Positions 1 to 9,559 of a stretch of DNA of 21,014 nucleotides are shown here, piece by piece. Under the pieces are notes generated by a model. It searched no databases, had not been told where the DNA came from, and was given only the letters and a program-made list of their open reading frames with translations. The stretch spans positions 111,659,509-111,680,522 of the forward strand of contig JBOZIK010000001.1 in assembly GCA_051453625.1 (NCBI GenBank). Direction: 5' to 3'. Each line of letters opens with the position of its first letter. Within the stretch, counting starts at the first letter, position 1. Position numbers and translations under genes: made by a program. The DNA comes from Welwitschia mirabilis. Taxonomy: Eukaryota > Gnetophyta > Gnetopsida > Welwitschiales.

Positions 1-56
1 TAGATCTTTTCCTTCGCGACTCTTTGAAGCTTTTCTCCTGCTGGAGTTTCCCTCTC

Positions 57-424
57 TCATCTATCGTGCTCACTATAATTGCAGGCCTTGGCTAGACTAT
101 GCGCCACATTAGTAAGGCTCAACAGGACCTATGTGCCATCTATGCATTTCACTGACGCTGCGTCTACCCTTTCGTTGATGCCTGAATGACACAATACTTT
201 CACCAATGCATGTGCTTCTCTCTGCATTTTTCGCAGTGCACTCGGTGCTTTTTGTGTGCACCTTCGCAGTCCACCCTGTCATAAGCCGGATCAAAAGATT
301 TCCTAACTTTTGCTGGAAAAATGAGCTCTGCCAAATTTAAGGGACCACACTCAAACTGAGTCTCACGGATGTCTCCCTTCTCGTTCTTCCTGCTAGCTTC
401 TCTAACATCATTCTCGAAGAGAAG
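57..424 (-). pseudogene. Unidentified protein-like fragment, possibly broken
   Basis: Read on the minus strand, 424 to 203 is open for 74 codons without an obvious start and includes the stretch QFECGPLNLAELIFPAKVRK. It ends in TGA. A second frame picks up at about 213 and runs to a TGA at 57-59 with one internal TAG at 129-131; it contains LLSLTNVAHSLAKACNY. Composition is balanced and more GC-rich than the rest of the window, which is why I consider it protein-like. I do not recognise the family. It could be a decayed gene exon, a captured gene fragment in a transposon, or chance. The frame change and the TAG argue against an intact gene unless an intron lies between the two parts. The fragment continues toward, and perhaps beyond, the left edge. 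Confidence 0.2.
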
Positions 425-662
425 TCAAGCTCACGTGGACGAGAGTTATTCAACTAGACTAGATTGCATCTCCTATTGGTAAAAATGCGAAATCTGCTGA
501 GAAGCAGACTGCGTTCCCTGCAGTCGTCCGCCCATGGTCTTCTGCTGGCAATCCATCAAAGCATCTGATGGAAGAAGGAAAGGGAGGAGACACTGTTGGA
601 GACCGAGACACACAAATGGGGGGTGGCTTAATTAGCAAAAAGGCAAGATATGTCATTACCAA

Positions 663-800
663 GTGGAGGACCATTTGATTGTAGAAGGTTATAATAGAAA
701 AAGAAGAAGAACCCAGAAAACAGAGGAGGAGGAAGCAGGCAGCGGAGGGAAACAGAAAGAGAGTGAGAGCAGAAAACCAGCAGCAAGAACAGGGAGGATT
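663..800. other. Purine-rich (GA) tract; CT-rich leader on the minus strand
   Basis: From about 690 to 800 the plus strand is almost all A and G, with repeated GAAGAAG and GAGGAGGAGG blocks. On the minus strand this is a CT-rich tract, a composition common in plant 5' untranslated leaders, and it lies upstream of the protein-like minus-strand reading at 57-424. The long frames that cross it on both strands are explained by low complexity and are not called as genes. Its role as a leader is inference from composition and position only. Confidence 0.4.
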
Positions 801-962
801 GACTCTATAATCAAGTTCTTACCTATGGAGTGTTTTGCTGAAGATTTATCGACCTCAACAGGAGATCGTCTGTACAATTACAGATCTTCCATACTCCACT
901 TTTTCTTTATGAGTTTCAGTCTTGTATTTTCTGTTTGGTCTGAGTGTTATAATAATGTCTAA

Positions 963-2648
963 AAGAAAAATTTCCAACTGTCAGCACCTTCGCACTGTTG
1001 TCTTTCAAACAATTAATTTTTTCCTAATTTGGCAGCTTCATTTCTTAAACATGTGCATTTAAAAAACATTTAAATTGCTAGATTGAATTTTCTATATATT
1101 ATCAATATTAGATAGGATTAAGGTTCATAATTGGATTCACTATGCTTTGTGGTAAGGCTTCTAATGTGAAGTGCATAGAATAACTTTATAATTTCAACAT
1201 TTACTTGATAGTTGGGCCCACATTTGCAAAAGAAAATCGAAGAAAAATTTTATTTATGTTTTTGTACTAATTTTTAAATGGTGGGTATATAGTTTAATGA
1301 TAGAAGTGGTGATTGTAAGTTAAAAGGTCTTTATTTCAAGTATAGTAGGTGTTATTTATAATTTCCTTGCTTTCTTACATAAAATATTATGTTTTAGATT
1401 GAGTGTAGGCTATATTACTACAAAAGAAGAAAAAAAACTTTCATCCAAATTCCAAGAAAAAAATTTAAAATTCCCTTATGTTACATTTGATTTAACCTTC
1501 ATTTAATCAAGATAAAAGTTTATTAATCTTTTTCTTGAATCTATCATTCTTGCACTTTAGAATTATTCCATAAATGAATCAAGAATTAGAGCTTGTTAAA
1601 GATATTCACAATAGTCACATTTACTTTGGGTAGATTACATGTGTGAAAAATTATACTCTTTTTCTTGTTAGTATAGAAATCTTTAATAAATTATCTATTT
1701 CTACGCCTTAGAATATCTTTAACTATCTAAAACCTTATTTAATCTCAAACTAGAGTAGACCACCTAACAATCAAATAATACCAAATAACATTAAAGCTAA
1801 ATTCTAAGTTATGAAAAAATTTTGTAAACATATGTCTATCACTATTTTAATAGCTTATTGCTAAGTCTTTATCTCTTTTCATAATGTATTGTCCTCTTTA
1901 ACTAAATTCTATTTTGATTTTATCAACAGTCAGTAATGTTCTATCGCATGAGTCTTGCAATGTGATGGTCTATCATCTTTAATGAAAGAATGTATCTTAT
2001 TGCCAATTTGTCACATAGGTGTCAATGGTTGATGATCTGTCAATAATATTACCCTCCTTTTTCATGTTGCATTAGTGGATTTGAGCTAATATCTTTGTAT
2101 TTGTATTGATTATCAATAATGCCTATTGTATGTTATTCTTATGGTGATAATCTTGCATATCTCACCAGTAGATCAATTCTTATCATAGGATTGTTGATAA
2201 TAAATAATCTTATTAATCACTTGTTTAAAAAAGTTACTTATAAAATGCATTTTTTACCATTATTGTACTTCAAATGAAATGAAACTTTTTGTTATATTTT
2301 TAAAGGAATGTGGTTTAGTTGAATTCAATTTGGCAATGAAGAACAGGGTTATTTAAGAAATTTATTATGCCATCATAATGCCATTTTCATTTTATAATGA
2401 TTCCTTCAACACTTGATTGATTATTAATTTGAATTTCCATTAATAAAATATAAAAACAAGATAAAATAATATGCTGAAAGAACAAATATCAAAACAAAAA
2501 AAATAAATAAATTACAAATATTTTACATGGATAACAATAGATACACCAGCCATTACAATAAAATGACAATAAAAAAGTTGATTGCATAATCATATCCTAT
2601 GAATCTTCTCAATCTACAAGAGGTGAAGGACTTACTGCATGCCCTACT
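963..2648. other. AT-rich intergenic stretch, no gene seen
   Basis: No frame longer than about 60 codons, no recognisable protein motif, no clear tandem array and no obvious terminal inverted repeat were found. Stops are dense in all six frames. The stretch could hold eroded transposon or the missing 5' part of the Ty3/gypsy remnant that begins near 2925, but I could not match any part of it to the sequence downstream of that remnant. Confidence 0.6.
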
Positions 2649-2783
2649 TTAAGCTAAGGTGGAGATTGATTTCTCTAACTTTTCCATAAGATTAGTAATT
2701 TTGAATTTGAAGGATTGAATCTCTTCTTGTGTGCTATTTATAACTTCCCTCAATAATGTAAATTTCTCTATCAGGAAGCTCAT
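2649..2783 (-). CDS. Small coiled-coil-like ORF, 44 residues, doubtful
   Basis: A minus-strand ATG frame of 44 codons starts at 2783 and ends with TAA at 2649-2651. It includes MSFLIEKFTLLREVINSTQE followed by a Lys/Glu/Leu-rich run (ITNLMEKLEKSISTLA). Hydrophobic residues spaced by three and four suggest an amphipathic helix or short coiled coil. Such segments occur in the gag proteins of plant retroelements, so it may be a gag remnant in the opposite orientation to the pol remnant next door. It is short, lies in AT-rich DNA and could be chance. There is no supporting context for a separate gene. Confidence 0.15.
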   Translation of the reverse strand: MSFLIEKFTLLREVINSTQEEIQSFKFKITNLMEKLEKSISTLA

Positions 2784-3231
2784 GAACGTGGTATCCAACT
2801 ATGTCCATGGTTGTTCTGATTAAAAATATTGACATCATGGCTCTTTAGAAAGTAGTAAGTGCATGGGATAATTTAAAAGGCACTCTTCAATAGGAAAGGT
2901 TTCAAATAATCAAGTAAATGTTGTTTTTTATAATAAATTCCATGATTAAAAGGAGAGTTAATTTAGGACATGTAGCATAGACTAGAATATCTTTGGATCT
3001 TAAGAAAATCCAAGTTATGACATCATTAATAATACTAGTAAATCATAAAATGTTAAGAGGTATTCTAAGATATGTTGGGTACTATCAATAATTCATTAAG
3101 GATCTTTAAAAATTTACTAATCCCTTGTATGAATAAGAAGTGATTCTTATAAAGAAGCTTTTAAGGTTTTTAAAGAAAAGGTTACCCTTTAACCTATTAT
3201 TAGTGCACTAAATTAGTAGTGTTCTTTTAAC

Positions 3232-3669
3232 CTTATGTGTGATGCTAGTAATGCTATAATTGATGCGATCCTAGGATAATATATTGATTATAAGTTTCAT
3301 GTCATTTATTACATTTTTAACACCCTTAATTCAGCTCAATGCAACTATACAACAACCAAAAAGGAATTGCTGGCAATTGTTATAATACTTAATAAGTTCA
3401 AATACTACCTTATAGGTTTTAAAACTTACTACACAAATGATTTAGTTATTAAGTTATTAAGAAATAAAGAAATTAATAATGTTAATATTATGCATTGATT
3501 TCTACTTATGCGATAATTTTATTTAGATAATCAAGATATACGAGGCCATGAAAATGTAGTACCAGACCACCTTTCTCACTTGGAAATGTTCCAACCATGT
3601 CAAATTGAAGATACCTTTGATGACATGTTTCAGGATGAGGAATTATTTATAGTACATTATAACCCTTAA
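3232..3669 (+). pseudogene. Ty3/gypsy RNase H and connection remnant
   Basis: A single plus-strand frame from CTT at 3232 to TAA at 3667-3669 keeps the RNase H landmarks in order: LMCDAS (first catalytic Asp), KFHVIYY, LNSAQCNYTTT, KELLAIV (catalytic Glu), then YTNDL where active copies read YTDH, so this Asp is now Asn. It goes on into the connection with HENVVPDHLSHLE. The frame is broken by TAA near 3265, TGA at 3496-3498 and a TAA shortly before 3541. In a working element this domain removes the RNA strand from the RNA-DNA hybrid made by reverse transcriptase. Here it is a fossil; it is the best-preserved part of the remnant and the firmest basis for the family call. Confidence 0.85.
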
Positions 3670-3879
3670 AACTAAAAGCCTTGGTGTGCAGATATTGCAA
3701 ATTATTTATCCACTCTTCAAGTTCCATGATAATGGTCAAGTGATAATAAGATATTATTTCTTAAAAGAATTGAAAATCACATCTAGCAAAATACTTTTTT
3801 TATATCATATCTACAAGGATGAAATTACACACTACATATTCTAAAATGAGAATAACCTAAAATATTACAAATATATCAT

Positions 3880-4870
3880 AATAATGGTTTTAGAGGTCAT
3901 TTCAAAGGATAGAAAAGACTTGAAAAATCTTACAAAGTAGACTTTACTACCCTGTTTTATTTTGAGGTTTTCACACTTATGTCTGAAAATTTAACCACTG
4001 CTAATAAATAAGGGAATTATCAAAAAGAGAAAAGATGCCTATGAATCCAATTCTTAAATGTAAACCATTCAATGTTTACCACATCAATTTTATTAGAAAT
4101 TTCTAAAATCAAATGGATATCAATATATTATTATTTGTGTTGTTTATGTCACAAAATAGGTAGAGGCCAAAGTAATAAAATTAATAATGTTAAAATAGCT
4201 ATCAAGTTTTCCAAATAAAATATCTTACAATTATTTTGACATTTGTGTATGCTTATCAGTAATTAAAGAACTTACTTCCTTAATCAAACCATGAAGAAAC
4301 TGATAAAGTTAGTAAGAATTTTGCTTAAAGTTGCAATTTCTTATCATCCAAAAACAAATGGCCAAGTTAATAGTACCAACTAAGAGATTAAGATAGTTTC
4401 AGTCAAAATGATCAATTCCAACAAGGATGCTATAAAATATTAAACAATTCATTATGGACCTATTGGACAACATGGAGAAAATTCTTAGATTATACATTGT
4501 ATCGACTAGTTTATGGAAAACAATGCCTACTTCCAATAGAGATCCAACACAAGTCTTAAAAGTTGATGTAAGAATTGAATGTTGATAATGGACAAAACAT
4601 TTCAAAAATACTTTTACAACTTGAATAATTAGATGAATTGAGATATCACATAGTAAATCAATAACAAATCATAAACAAACAATTAAAGTATCACCATGAT
4701 AAAATAATTCAATGGAAGAATTTTAATCTATGTGATAAAGTTTTATTCTACAAAATGAGATTGCATAAGTTTCTTTGAAACATGATCATCAAACAGGAAG
4801 GATCTTTTGAAGTCATCAAAGCTAATTAGAATGAAATTCTACTTATTAAGAACCTAATTAATAATAGTTA
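3880..4870 (+). pseudogene. Ty3/gypsy integrase remnant
   Basis: The N-terminal zinc-binding region is recognisable near 3880-4040: HNNGFRGHFKG keeps the two His of the HHCC finger, but the Cys pair is no longer visible. MPMNPIL follows near 4030, then a decayed core domain. From about 4490 one frame reads LVYGKQCLLPIEIQHKS and, further on, LDELRYHIVNQ, KYHHDKI and CDKVLFYKMRLHKF. These match the end of the catalytic core and the C-terminal GPF/GPY-side region of plant gypsy integrases. Several stops interrupt it and the DDE acidic triad cannot be read as intact. The enzyme would have joined element DNA to the chromosome; this copy cannot. Confidence 0.75.
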
Positions 4871-7198
4871 ATTTACTATAAATGGATAATAGCTAAAATT
4901 ATGTCACAAGAAAAAGAAAGAATATCCTTTTGTGATTCTTAAAGAGGCTTGTGAACATGATACTAAAACTTTACTTCTAAATCTATTTCATTAGAAGTTA
5001 TCTGCCTAGCCTATGCCATTGTTTAATTTATAACTTTACTTAAATAAGTTTATTACAAACCTCTTTTTTAATCATTTTATAACTCTTAAGTATGTTAAAA
5101 AATTTTTTCTTGATACTCTCATACTTATATTAGTTGATTAACATGAATAGTTTCATCTTTTAAATCATCATGAAATATGACATGAAAAAAAGAGATAGAT
5201 CCTCCTTTCAATTACAACTTTGGTGTTTAATGCATGTGTTACTCTTGGATGAATGAATTAATTAGTGTTTTTCATCATATTCCCATTATTTTCTCATCAT
5301 ATCATATACTTTATATTCATGGATAAAAGTTATATGTTCTTCATTTACAAAAAAGAAAAAAAGAAAAGAGAAGAGTAATAATAAAATCACAAAGTTTTAC
5401 TACAAGTTCATCGAGGTAGATATTCTTAAGAGGGGCCATTGGTAGTTCACTATGATGGCTATGAAAACTCCAGTAAGAGATTGATAGTCATGGTCCAGAG
5501 TTTGTGTTAGGGGTTTTTACTCATCTAATAGTGGTTGCACTCTCCTCATTGTAACTTAAGTTAGTTATTATAGTTAATTATTAATTCAATTCCATGTGAT
5601 ATGAGTTTACCATTCCATTCCTTTTCATCTTGTTCTTTCATTTCCCTAGATCTGATGGAATGATAATGTAAATTACACTTCATATTTTACATTTAAAAGT
5701 AGACTATAGAAGTTTTAATACCACTGTAATGGCTATCAGGGGAACCAAGGGGTACATACAAGGAGTAAATAATGTAATTTTTCTATTTTGCTTCCAAAAT
5801 CATATAAAGATTTATAACAATCACATACTCTACTAACTAGGTTATTTACTTATGAATTTAGTTAGTTAACATTAAGGTAATAATTAATTAGGATAATGTT
5901 TTTTTTATTGATTATATTGACTTAGTGATTTATCTATGAACATTTCACATTCTAATCATCTTAACAACAAAATGGTGAATACTTGTTAATTTAGTAGTAT
6001 CTTACTTCATAAGAAATAATCATTTCTCTATCATTTTAGTATCTTTTCCTTCTTTCACCCACCTATATACCTATTATCCACTATAATGCTTCATATTTTC
6101 ATATTCTTAATCAATAAGGCATATGACATTTTATAATTTCTTATGCTTTTAGCTATTCTTATCTTACAAATTTACCTGATCATTCACATATACATCGGTA
6201 ACTCTAAAAAAAATGAAGATAAGTTATGCCATCCTTTTTTGGATTGAGTTTTTATGGACATTAAATATGAATGCTTTCCCTTTGTTAGGCTGAGATTAAA
6301 TGGTTCTTATTATGTCTTTTTAGTTAAGTAAAATGAGTACTCTTTCGATTAATGGTATTGAAGACATACTTGAAACATAGTTAGTATTCATGTCAAACAT
6401 AAGTGCCTATTTTTCATGGCTATAGTATGTCAAAAATGGAGAAGAATGATCTATCACAAAGACTTCTTTACAATTAGTTCCATCATTCTTCAAGAGTTTA
6501 TAGAAGTTAGTGTTGAACAAACTAGATGAAATTGAGAATTTTATAAACATAACATCATTGTTGGTCTAAGTTTAAATAACTTTCAGGAGAAGGATGATAA
6601 CTCCTTATGTGGGAAACACAAGGTTTGAATCCAAAATCCAAAATAGGGTGATCCTATTTAAATAATGAAAAGTGTATGAAATTTTAAATTGCTTAGACTA
6701 GAAAAATCAATAAGTCCCTAGCTTTGGATTATTAACAAGTGATAAATGTAAAATAACCAAGTGCATTGATAAGCTTTCTTAAAGTGTGTGGTATTTTTCT
6801 TTTACAATCTTATGTTTTTAATATCTTTCTTGATTTGAAATATTAAGCGTGAGAACTTGCATTACTGATGAAAACTCAAAATTATAACTTGAGTGATGAT
6901 GAGATGTCAATTTTCTTACTCTATATGACAAGAGGAGTATGAATTCATAACCTAGCAGTTATTTGTCAATTGTCATTAATGGAGTACTTCTAAAATATTT
7001 TAGTTAGGCTATAAAGTTATAATTCTTTTTAGTTAAACTTTACAGTGAATAATCATTACCTTCAATCACCTAACTTCTATAAGGATACACCACAACGTTA
7101 CCTTGACATCAATCTAGGCATTGTGTGTGATATTACTCATGTTGATTTAAGAAACAAAATTGTTAAAGTATGTAAAACTTGATTAGCACTACACTTGT
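4871..7198. other. AT-rich stretch, no gene recognised
   Basis: All frames are short and stop-dense. I looked for a 3' LTR of the upstream Ty3/gypsy remnant, for TG...CA boundaries with direct repeats, and for coding motifs, and found none I could support. Small islands of slightly higher GC lie near 5410-5540 and 5730-5770 but do not give a recognisable product. Part of the stretch may be the eroded 3' end of the gypsy element. Confidence 0.55.
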
Positions 7199-7242
7199 AA
7201 AAATTGTACATAGAGTGAGTTAAAATTGTACATAGAGTGAGT
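7199..7242. repeat. 22-bp tandem duplication
   Basis: Two adjacent copies of a 22-base unit (core AAAATTGTACATAGAGTGAG) lie at 7199-7220 and 7221-7242 and differ only at the first base. The near identity suggests a recent slippage event. The second copy forms the end of the open minus-strand frame at 7220-7648, so the last residues of that frame are repeat-derived, not conserved protein. Confidence 0.85.
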
Positions 7243-7282
7243 TAATATTAAATAAATTAAAAAATGAAAAACTATTAGTTAC

Positions 7283-7624
7283 CTTTAATCGAGCTAAAGG
7301 AAACACTTCTAATATACTATTCCCCTTCTCCTCATAAGTTCCCTTATAATATATTGATCCCATTTTGTAACTCTTTACTTTTATGCATTGCTGATAAAAG
7401 CTAGGCACTGGTGTAAGAGGCACTTCAAACTCAGAAATAGAAGCATGTAAATGATCATCACTTTCGAGGAAACTCATGTATTGATGAAGGCACTCATCTA
7501 GCATTTTAGAAAGAGCCTTAATCAAATGATAGCTTAAGGAAGTTCCCCCGCCTCGAAATGTCATTTCATGACTAAAATAAGTATTCACTAAGTGACTCTC
7601 AGAAGAACTTCTAATATAATGCAT
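7283..7624 (-). CDS. Candidate host exon, 114 open codons, product unknown
   Basis: The minus strand is open from 7648 to 7220, which is unusual in this stop-dense DNA. Within it, 7624 to 7283 (114 codons) looks like one spliced exon. A pyrimidine-rich acceptor ending TTCTTCTCAG directly precedes ATGCATTAT at 7624, and the frame runs to CTAAAG followed by GTAACT, a good donor (GT at 7281-7282). Past the donor the reading becomes low-complexity and repeat-derived. The product has mixed, protein-like composition, for example FRGGGTSLSYHLIKALSKML, DDHLHASISEFEVPLTPVPS and YKGTYEEKG. It has no signal peptide, membrane helix or motif that I recognise. It is not retroelement-like. It may be an exon of a live gene, or a fragment left from one. 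Coding on the same strand is suggested at 7639-7756 in another frame. Confidence 0.4.
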
Positions 7625-7638
7625 CTGAGAAGAATCAT

Positions 7639-7756
7639 ACTTCTTCAAATATAATCAAATTCTTGACATTGAACATAGAAATATGATTAACAAGAACAAA
7701 CAACTTGACATTGGGCAAACCAATCTTGAAAGTCTTTAACACAGTCCTTGCGAGCT
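7639..7756 (-). pseudogene. Upstream coding-like fragment in a shifted frame
   Basis: Directly upstream of the 7283-7624 exon candidate on the same strand, a second frame is open for about 38 codons after a TAG. It includes KTFKIGLPNVKLFVLVNHIS and then NVKNLIIFEEV, ending in TGA. Only about 16 bases (GTATGATTCTTCTCAG) separate the last Glu codon from the exon candidate. That is too short for a plant intron, although it begins with GT and ends with AG. Either the two pieces belong to one exon broken by a frameshift, or this piece is non-coding and the true acceptor is the CAG before 7624. The order and shared strand favour one decayed gene; the product is not recognised. Confidence 0.25.
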
Positions 7757-7881
7757 AAATACCATATCATCTGCTAGGGTTTATGAACAAAAACCTGGAA
7801 ATATCCTTAAAAACCCTAATGAAAGGTAGATCAACATCAAATGGAATTAGATTTTATGGCTAAATGTAGCCTCACATTTTC

Positions 7882-8375
7882 CTAGGCCTGCACGACATCC
7901 TCATAAGTTCCTTCTCGCGTTTCCAAAGTTGAACAGAGCCAGCAATTCCAAAAATGACCTAGTAAAGTGTTGTAATCCCATAATTTATTCCTATAGTTTA
8001 TTGTCATAGTATTAGTATAATTTCTACAGCTAGCCCCATAATTTATTAAGTGGTCCAATAATTTATTATTTTATGTTATTTCCTTAAAATCCCATATTGA
8101 TTAGATATTTTGTTATAAAGGACCTGTGTCCTATAAATAAGTGGATATTGTAATGCTTTAGCATCATCGAATAAAAGTGGCATTATGTGTTTGGAGGCCA
8201 ATCACCCTCAAAGTAATTATTAGAGGCTTAACCCCCTCGAAGAGGTTACTATATTTTCAACTTTTATGTTTTGTTTGCATTATTAAGACTAGGGTCATGA
8301 CATGAAGCTCTAACAAGTTGTTGCCCATGCAAGGCTTTGAAACAGAAATAATGAAGCTTCTTCCATTTCTTCCAT
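7882..8375 (-). pseudogene. ORF interrupted by an LTR insertion (doubtful gene 5' part)
   Basis: A minus-strand ATG at 8375-8373 opens a frame starting MEEMEEASLFLFQSLAWATT, which stops at once inside the LTR at 8315. If the LTR and a presumed duplicated target (ACAACT, imperfect) are ignored, the frame continues without a shift into LLGHFWNCWLCSTLE and on to a TAG at 7882-7884. A competing frame over 7882-7967 reads VIFGIAGSVQLWKREKELM and looks as protein-like. CT-rich sequence (ATTCTTCTTCTTCC on the minus strand) lies upstream near 8575-8600, as in a plant 5' leader. This could be the first exon of the gene whose later exon is at 7283-7624, but the link is inference only. Confidence 0.2.
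7968..8315 (+). mobile_element. Probable solo LTR
   Basis: The segment starts TGTTGTAATC and ends CTCTAACA, so it has TG...CA ends with inverted TGTT/AACA tips. Inside are a TATA box (TATAAATA, 8132-8139) and, about 30 bases on, a polyadenylation-type AATAAAA (8170-8176), the U3-R-U5 layout of a plant LTR. No primer-binding site or coding region follows it, and no partner LTR was seen, so it is most likely a solo LTR left by recombination between two LTRs. The exact left edge is uncertain: 7971 is an alternative, giving an imperfect target duplication (AGTGT left, AGTTGT right). Confidence 0.5.
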
Positions 8376-8888
8376 TTTTGACTAGAAAGACTACCAAGGG
8401 AATGCAAAAAATAGATTTCTTTAAAACCTCTCAATTGTGCTCAAAAAATAGGCACATCATGGCCAGAATCACATCTAAGCTCATGCTGCTAAAGGGATTA
8501 TAATAACAACCAACAGTGTGATATATGATCTAGTTGGGACCACGGAGAGGCTTTGTCTTATCTGTCACATGCCAAGGAAGAAGAAGAATAAGAATAAATT
8601 ATGACATCAATGACCTTTTATCACTTTTCATGGATCTTTCATACACTAAGAATCAAAGTCACTTTAGGAGTTAAATCCTAGAACGATTAACTCAAAGACG
8701 TCACTTCCAGTCAGGCCCACTACTGGTGGAGGGGTTTACACCAATGTCAAGCAATTTATTAATTAAAATATGAACATAGAATTCATTGCAGTTAGTAACA
8801 AAACATTTTTTGCAATAGTTTGCTAGTTCAGTACGTGGTTCCCGTAATAAAAAACATTTAGATTATAATCATCGATAACACCAATTTA
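8376..8888. other. Stretch without a clear gene; possible minus-strand upstream region
   Basis: No convincing coding frame. The minus strand has a CT-rich run near 8575-8600 and an ACGT-core palindrome (GACGTC, 8697-8702), the type of site plant bZIP factors can bind. Both lie upstream of the doubtful minus-strand ATG at 8375, so they could be leader and promoter elements, but there is no direct evidence. The plus-strand frame over 8318-8503 is an antisense shadow of that start region. Confidence 0.4.
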
Positions 8889-8891
8889 TAG

Positions 8892-9018
8892 ATCTTTGTA
8901 ACTATTTCCATTTCCCATTCTGTTGATGTTCTCAATAACTCTTCTTCACCCTCCAAGAGTACTTTTAGAGATGACATCAAAGGAACTATGCAAGAAATTT
9001 TGCAAATTTTGAAGGATA
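8892..9018 (+). pseudogene. Left half of an open frame split by element A
   Basis: After a TAG at 8889-8891 the plus strand is open to the insertion point, 42 codons, ending in DDIKGTMQEILQILKD. The frame is not open far into the LTR of A, but it continues in register on the other side of the insertion (18787-18943). The segment is rich in Ser and Asn, then becomes helical-looking (RDDIKGTMQEILQIL). I do not recognise the product. It may be a host exon or part of an older transposon gag. Keeping frame across a 9.8-kb insertion is suggestive, not proof, because a 92-codon frame can arise by chance. Confidence 0.3.
9014..9018. repeat. Target site duplication of element A, left copy
   Basis: GGATA directly precedes the TGTT that begins the 5' LTR of element A. 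The same five bases directly follow the 3' LTR at 18787-18791. Five bases is the usual target duplication for Ty1/copia integrases, and the exact match defines both ends of A. Confidence 0.9.
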
Positions 9019-9071
9019 TGTTAAAATTTGATTTAAATTTAGTTAACATAAAAGAAGATATAAGACATTAC
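9019..9071 (+). repeat. Element A 5' LTR, first part
   Basis: TGTTAAAATTTG... aligns with the start of the 3' LTR at 18472 (TGTTGAAAGTTG...), including the shared block ATTTAGTTAAC. It breaks at ATTAC where element B begins and resumes after 13981. Together the two parts give about 311 bp against 315 bp for the 3' LTR. Confidence 0.88.
9067..9071. repeat. Target site duplication of element B, left copy
   Basis: ATTAC, repeated exactly at 13977-13981 on the far side of element B. The 3' LTR of element A has ATTAC only once at the matching place (18519-18523), which confirms it is a duplication made when B inserted. Confidence 0.93.
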
Positions 9072-9366
9072 TAAAATAAAATAAAACAATGACAGAAGGA
9101 AAAATTCTGCAGTTAACCAAAAATGAGAAAATACTTTGGAGACTAAAGTTTTTTATTTGTAATTCTAAGACATATATTACATTATAACAAACATATATTT
9201 ACAACCTTAAATTTAATAGAATTTTGCTGAAATAACTCAAACTAATCCCAAAGAGTCCTAAGTAGAGTAAAATACTCCTTGCTAATAGGAACTAACTTAT
9301 TTATCTAAAATAATAGGAACAAAAGATGACTAAGTAAGGCTAAGTAAGATGCACTAATTTTCAACA
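9072..9366 (-). repeat. Element B 3' LTR
   Basis: Read on the minus strand it starts TGTTGAAAATTAGTGCATC at 9366 and ends near TTTATTTTA at 9072, where the partner LTR ends TTTCA; the terminal C has become T. It aligns over its whole length with 13683-13976. The TATA box seen in the partner is decayed here (TGTAAATA on the minus strand). Confidence 0.93.
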
Positions 9367-9375
9367 TTCCCCCTT
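9367..9375 (-). other. Element B polypurine tract
   Basis: On the minus strand AAGGGGGAA lies immediately before the first base of the 3' LTR (TGTTGAAA). This is the position and composition of the RNase H-resistant primer for plus-strand DNA synthesis in LTR retrotransposons. Confidence 0.9.
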
Positions 9376-9559
9376 AGTGCATACTTATGGTTAACAACCC
9401 CAAGGGTAGCTCTAAAACACTTAAACTCTGGCTTAGATAAAGCCTTTATAAATATATTAGCAATTTGATCCTTATGCTAACTCCAACCAGCTCAATTTCT
9501 TAATTCAATACCTTTTCTCTGATAAAGTAATGATTAACTTCAACATGTTTTGTTCTTCC

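Larger units (their letters stand above)
2925..4870 (+). mobile_element. Ty3/gypsy LTR retrotransposon remnant (pol only)
   Basis: Spread over three frames, the plus strand carries the order reverse transcriptase end, RNase H, integrase, which is the Ty3/gypsy order (integrase last). The end of reverse transcriptase is seen near 2925-3100, with a decayed LGHV segment and then HKMLRGILRYVGYYQ, matching the LRGFLG..GYYRRFI block that precedes RNase H in this superfamily. Stops and frame changes are frequent throughout, so no protein can be made. No gag, protease, complete palm domain, primer site, polypurine tract or LTR was found, so the ends are approximate and set by the last recognisable protein matches. 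The ENVV.DHLS.LE connection motif is typical of plant gypsy elements. Confidence 0.85.

Noticed and set aside
459-674. 71-codon minus-strand ATG frame
   Set aside because: Pro/Ser-rich and of no known family. It could be an upstream exon of the minus-strand reading at 57-424, but no splice pair or homology supports it, so it is not called separately.
663-962. 99-codon plus-strand frame with a Lys/Arg/Glu-rich N-terminus
   Set aside because: It runs through a purine-rich low-complexity tract that keeps several frames open by composition. No domain, no codon pattern and no recognisable product.
4399-4605. 68-codon minus-strand frame
   Set aside because: Antisense shadow of the Ty3/gypsy integrase remnant, which has clear plus-strand motifs.
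8318-8503. 61-codon plus-strand frame
   Set aside because: It is antisense to the minus-strand ATG region, starts next to the LTR edge, and its Lys/Leu-rich composition is that of chance AT-rich DNA.
8858-9049. 63-codon minus-strand frame
   Set aside because: It crosses the GGATA/LTR boundary of element A, so part of it is LTR sequence; it is the shadow of the plus-strand split frame.
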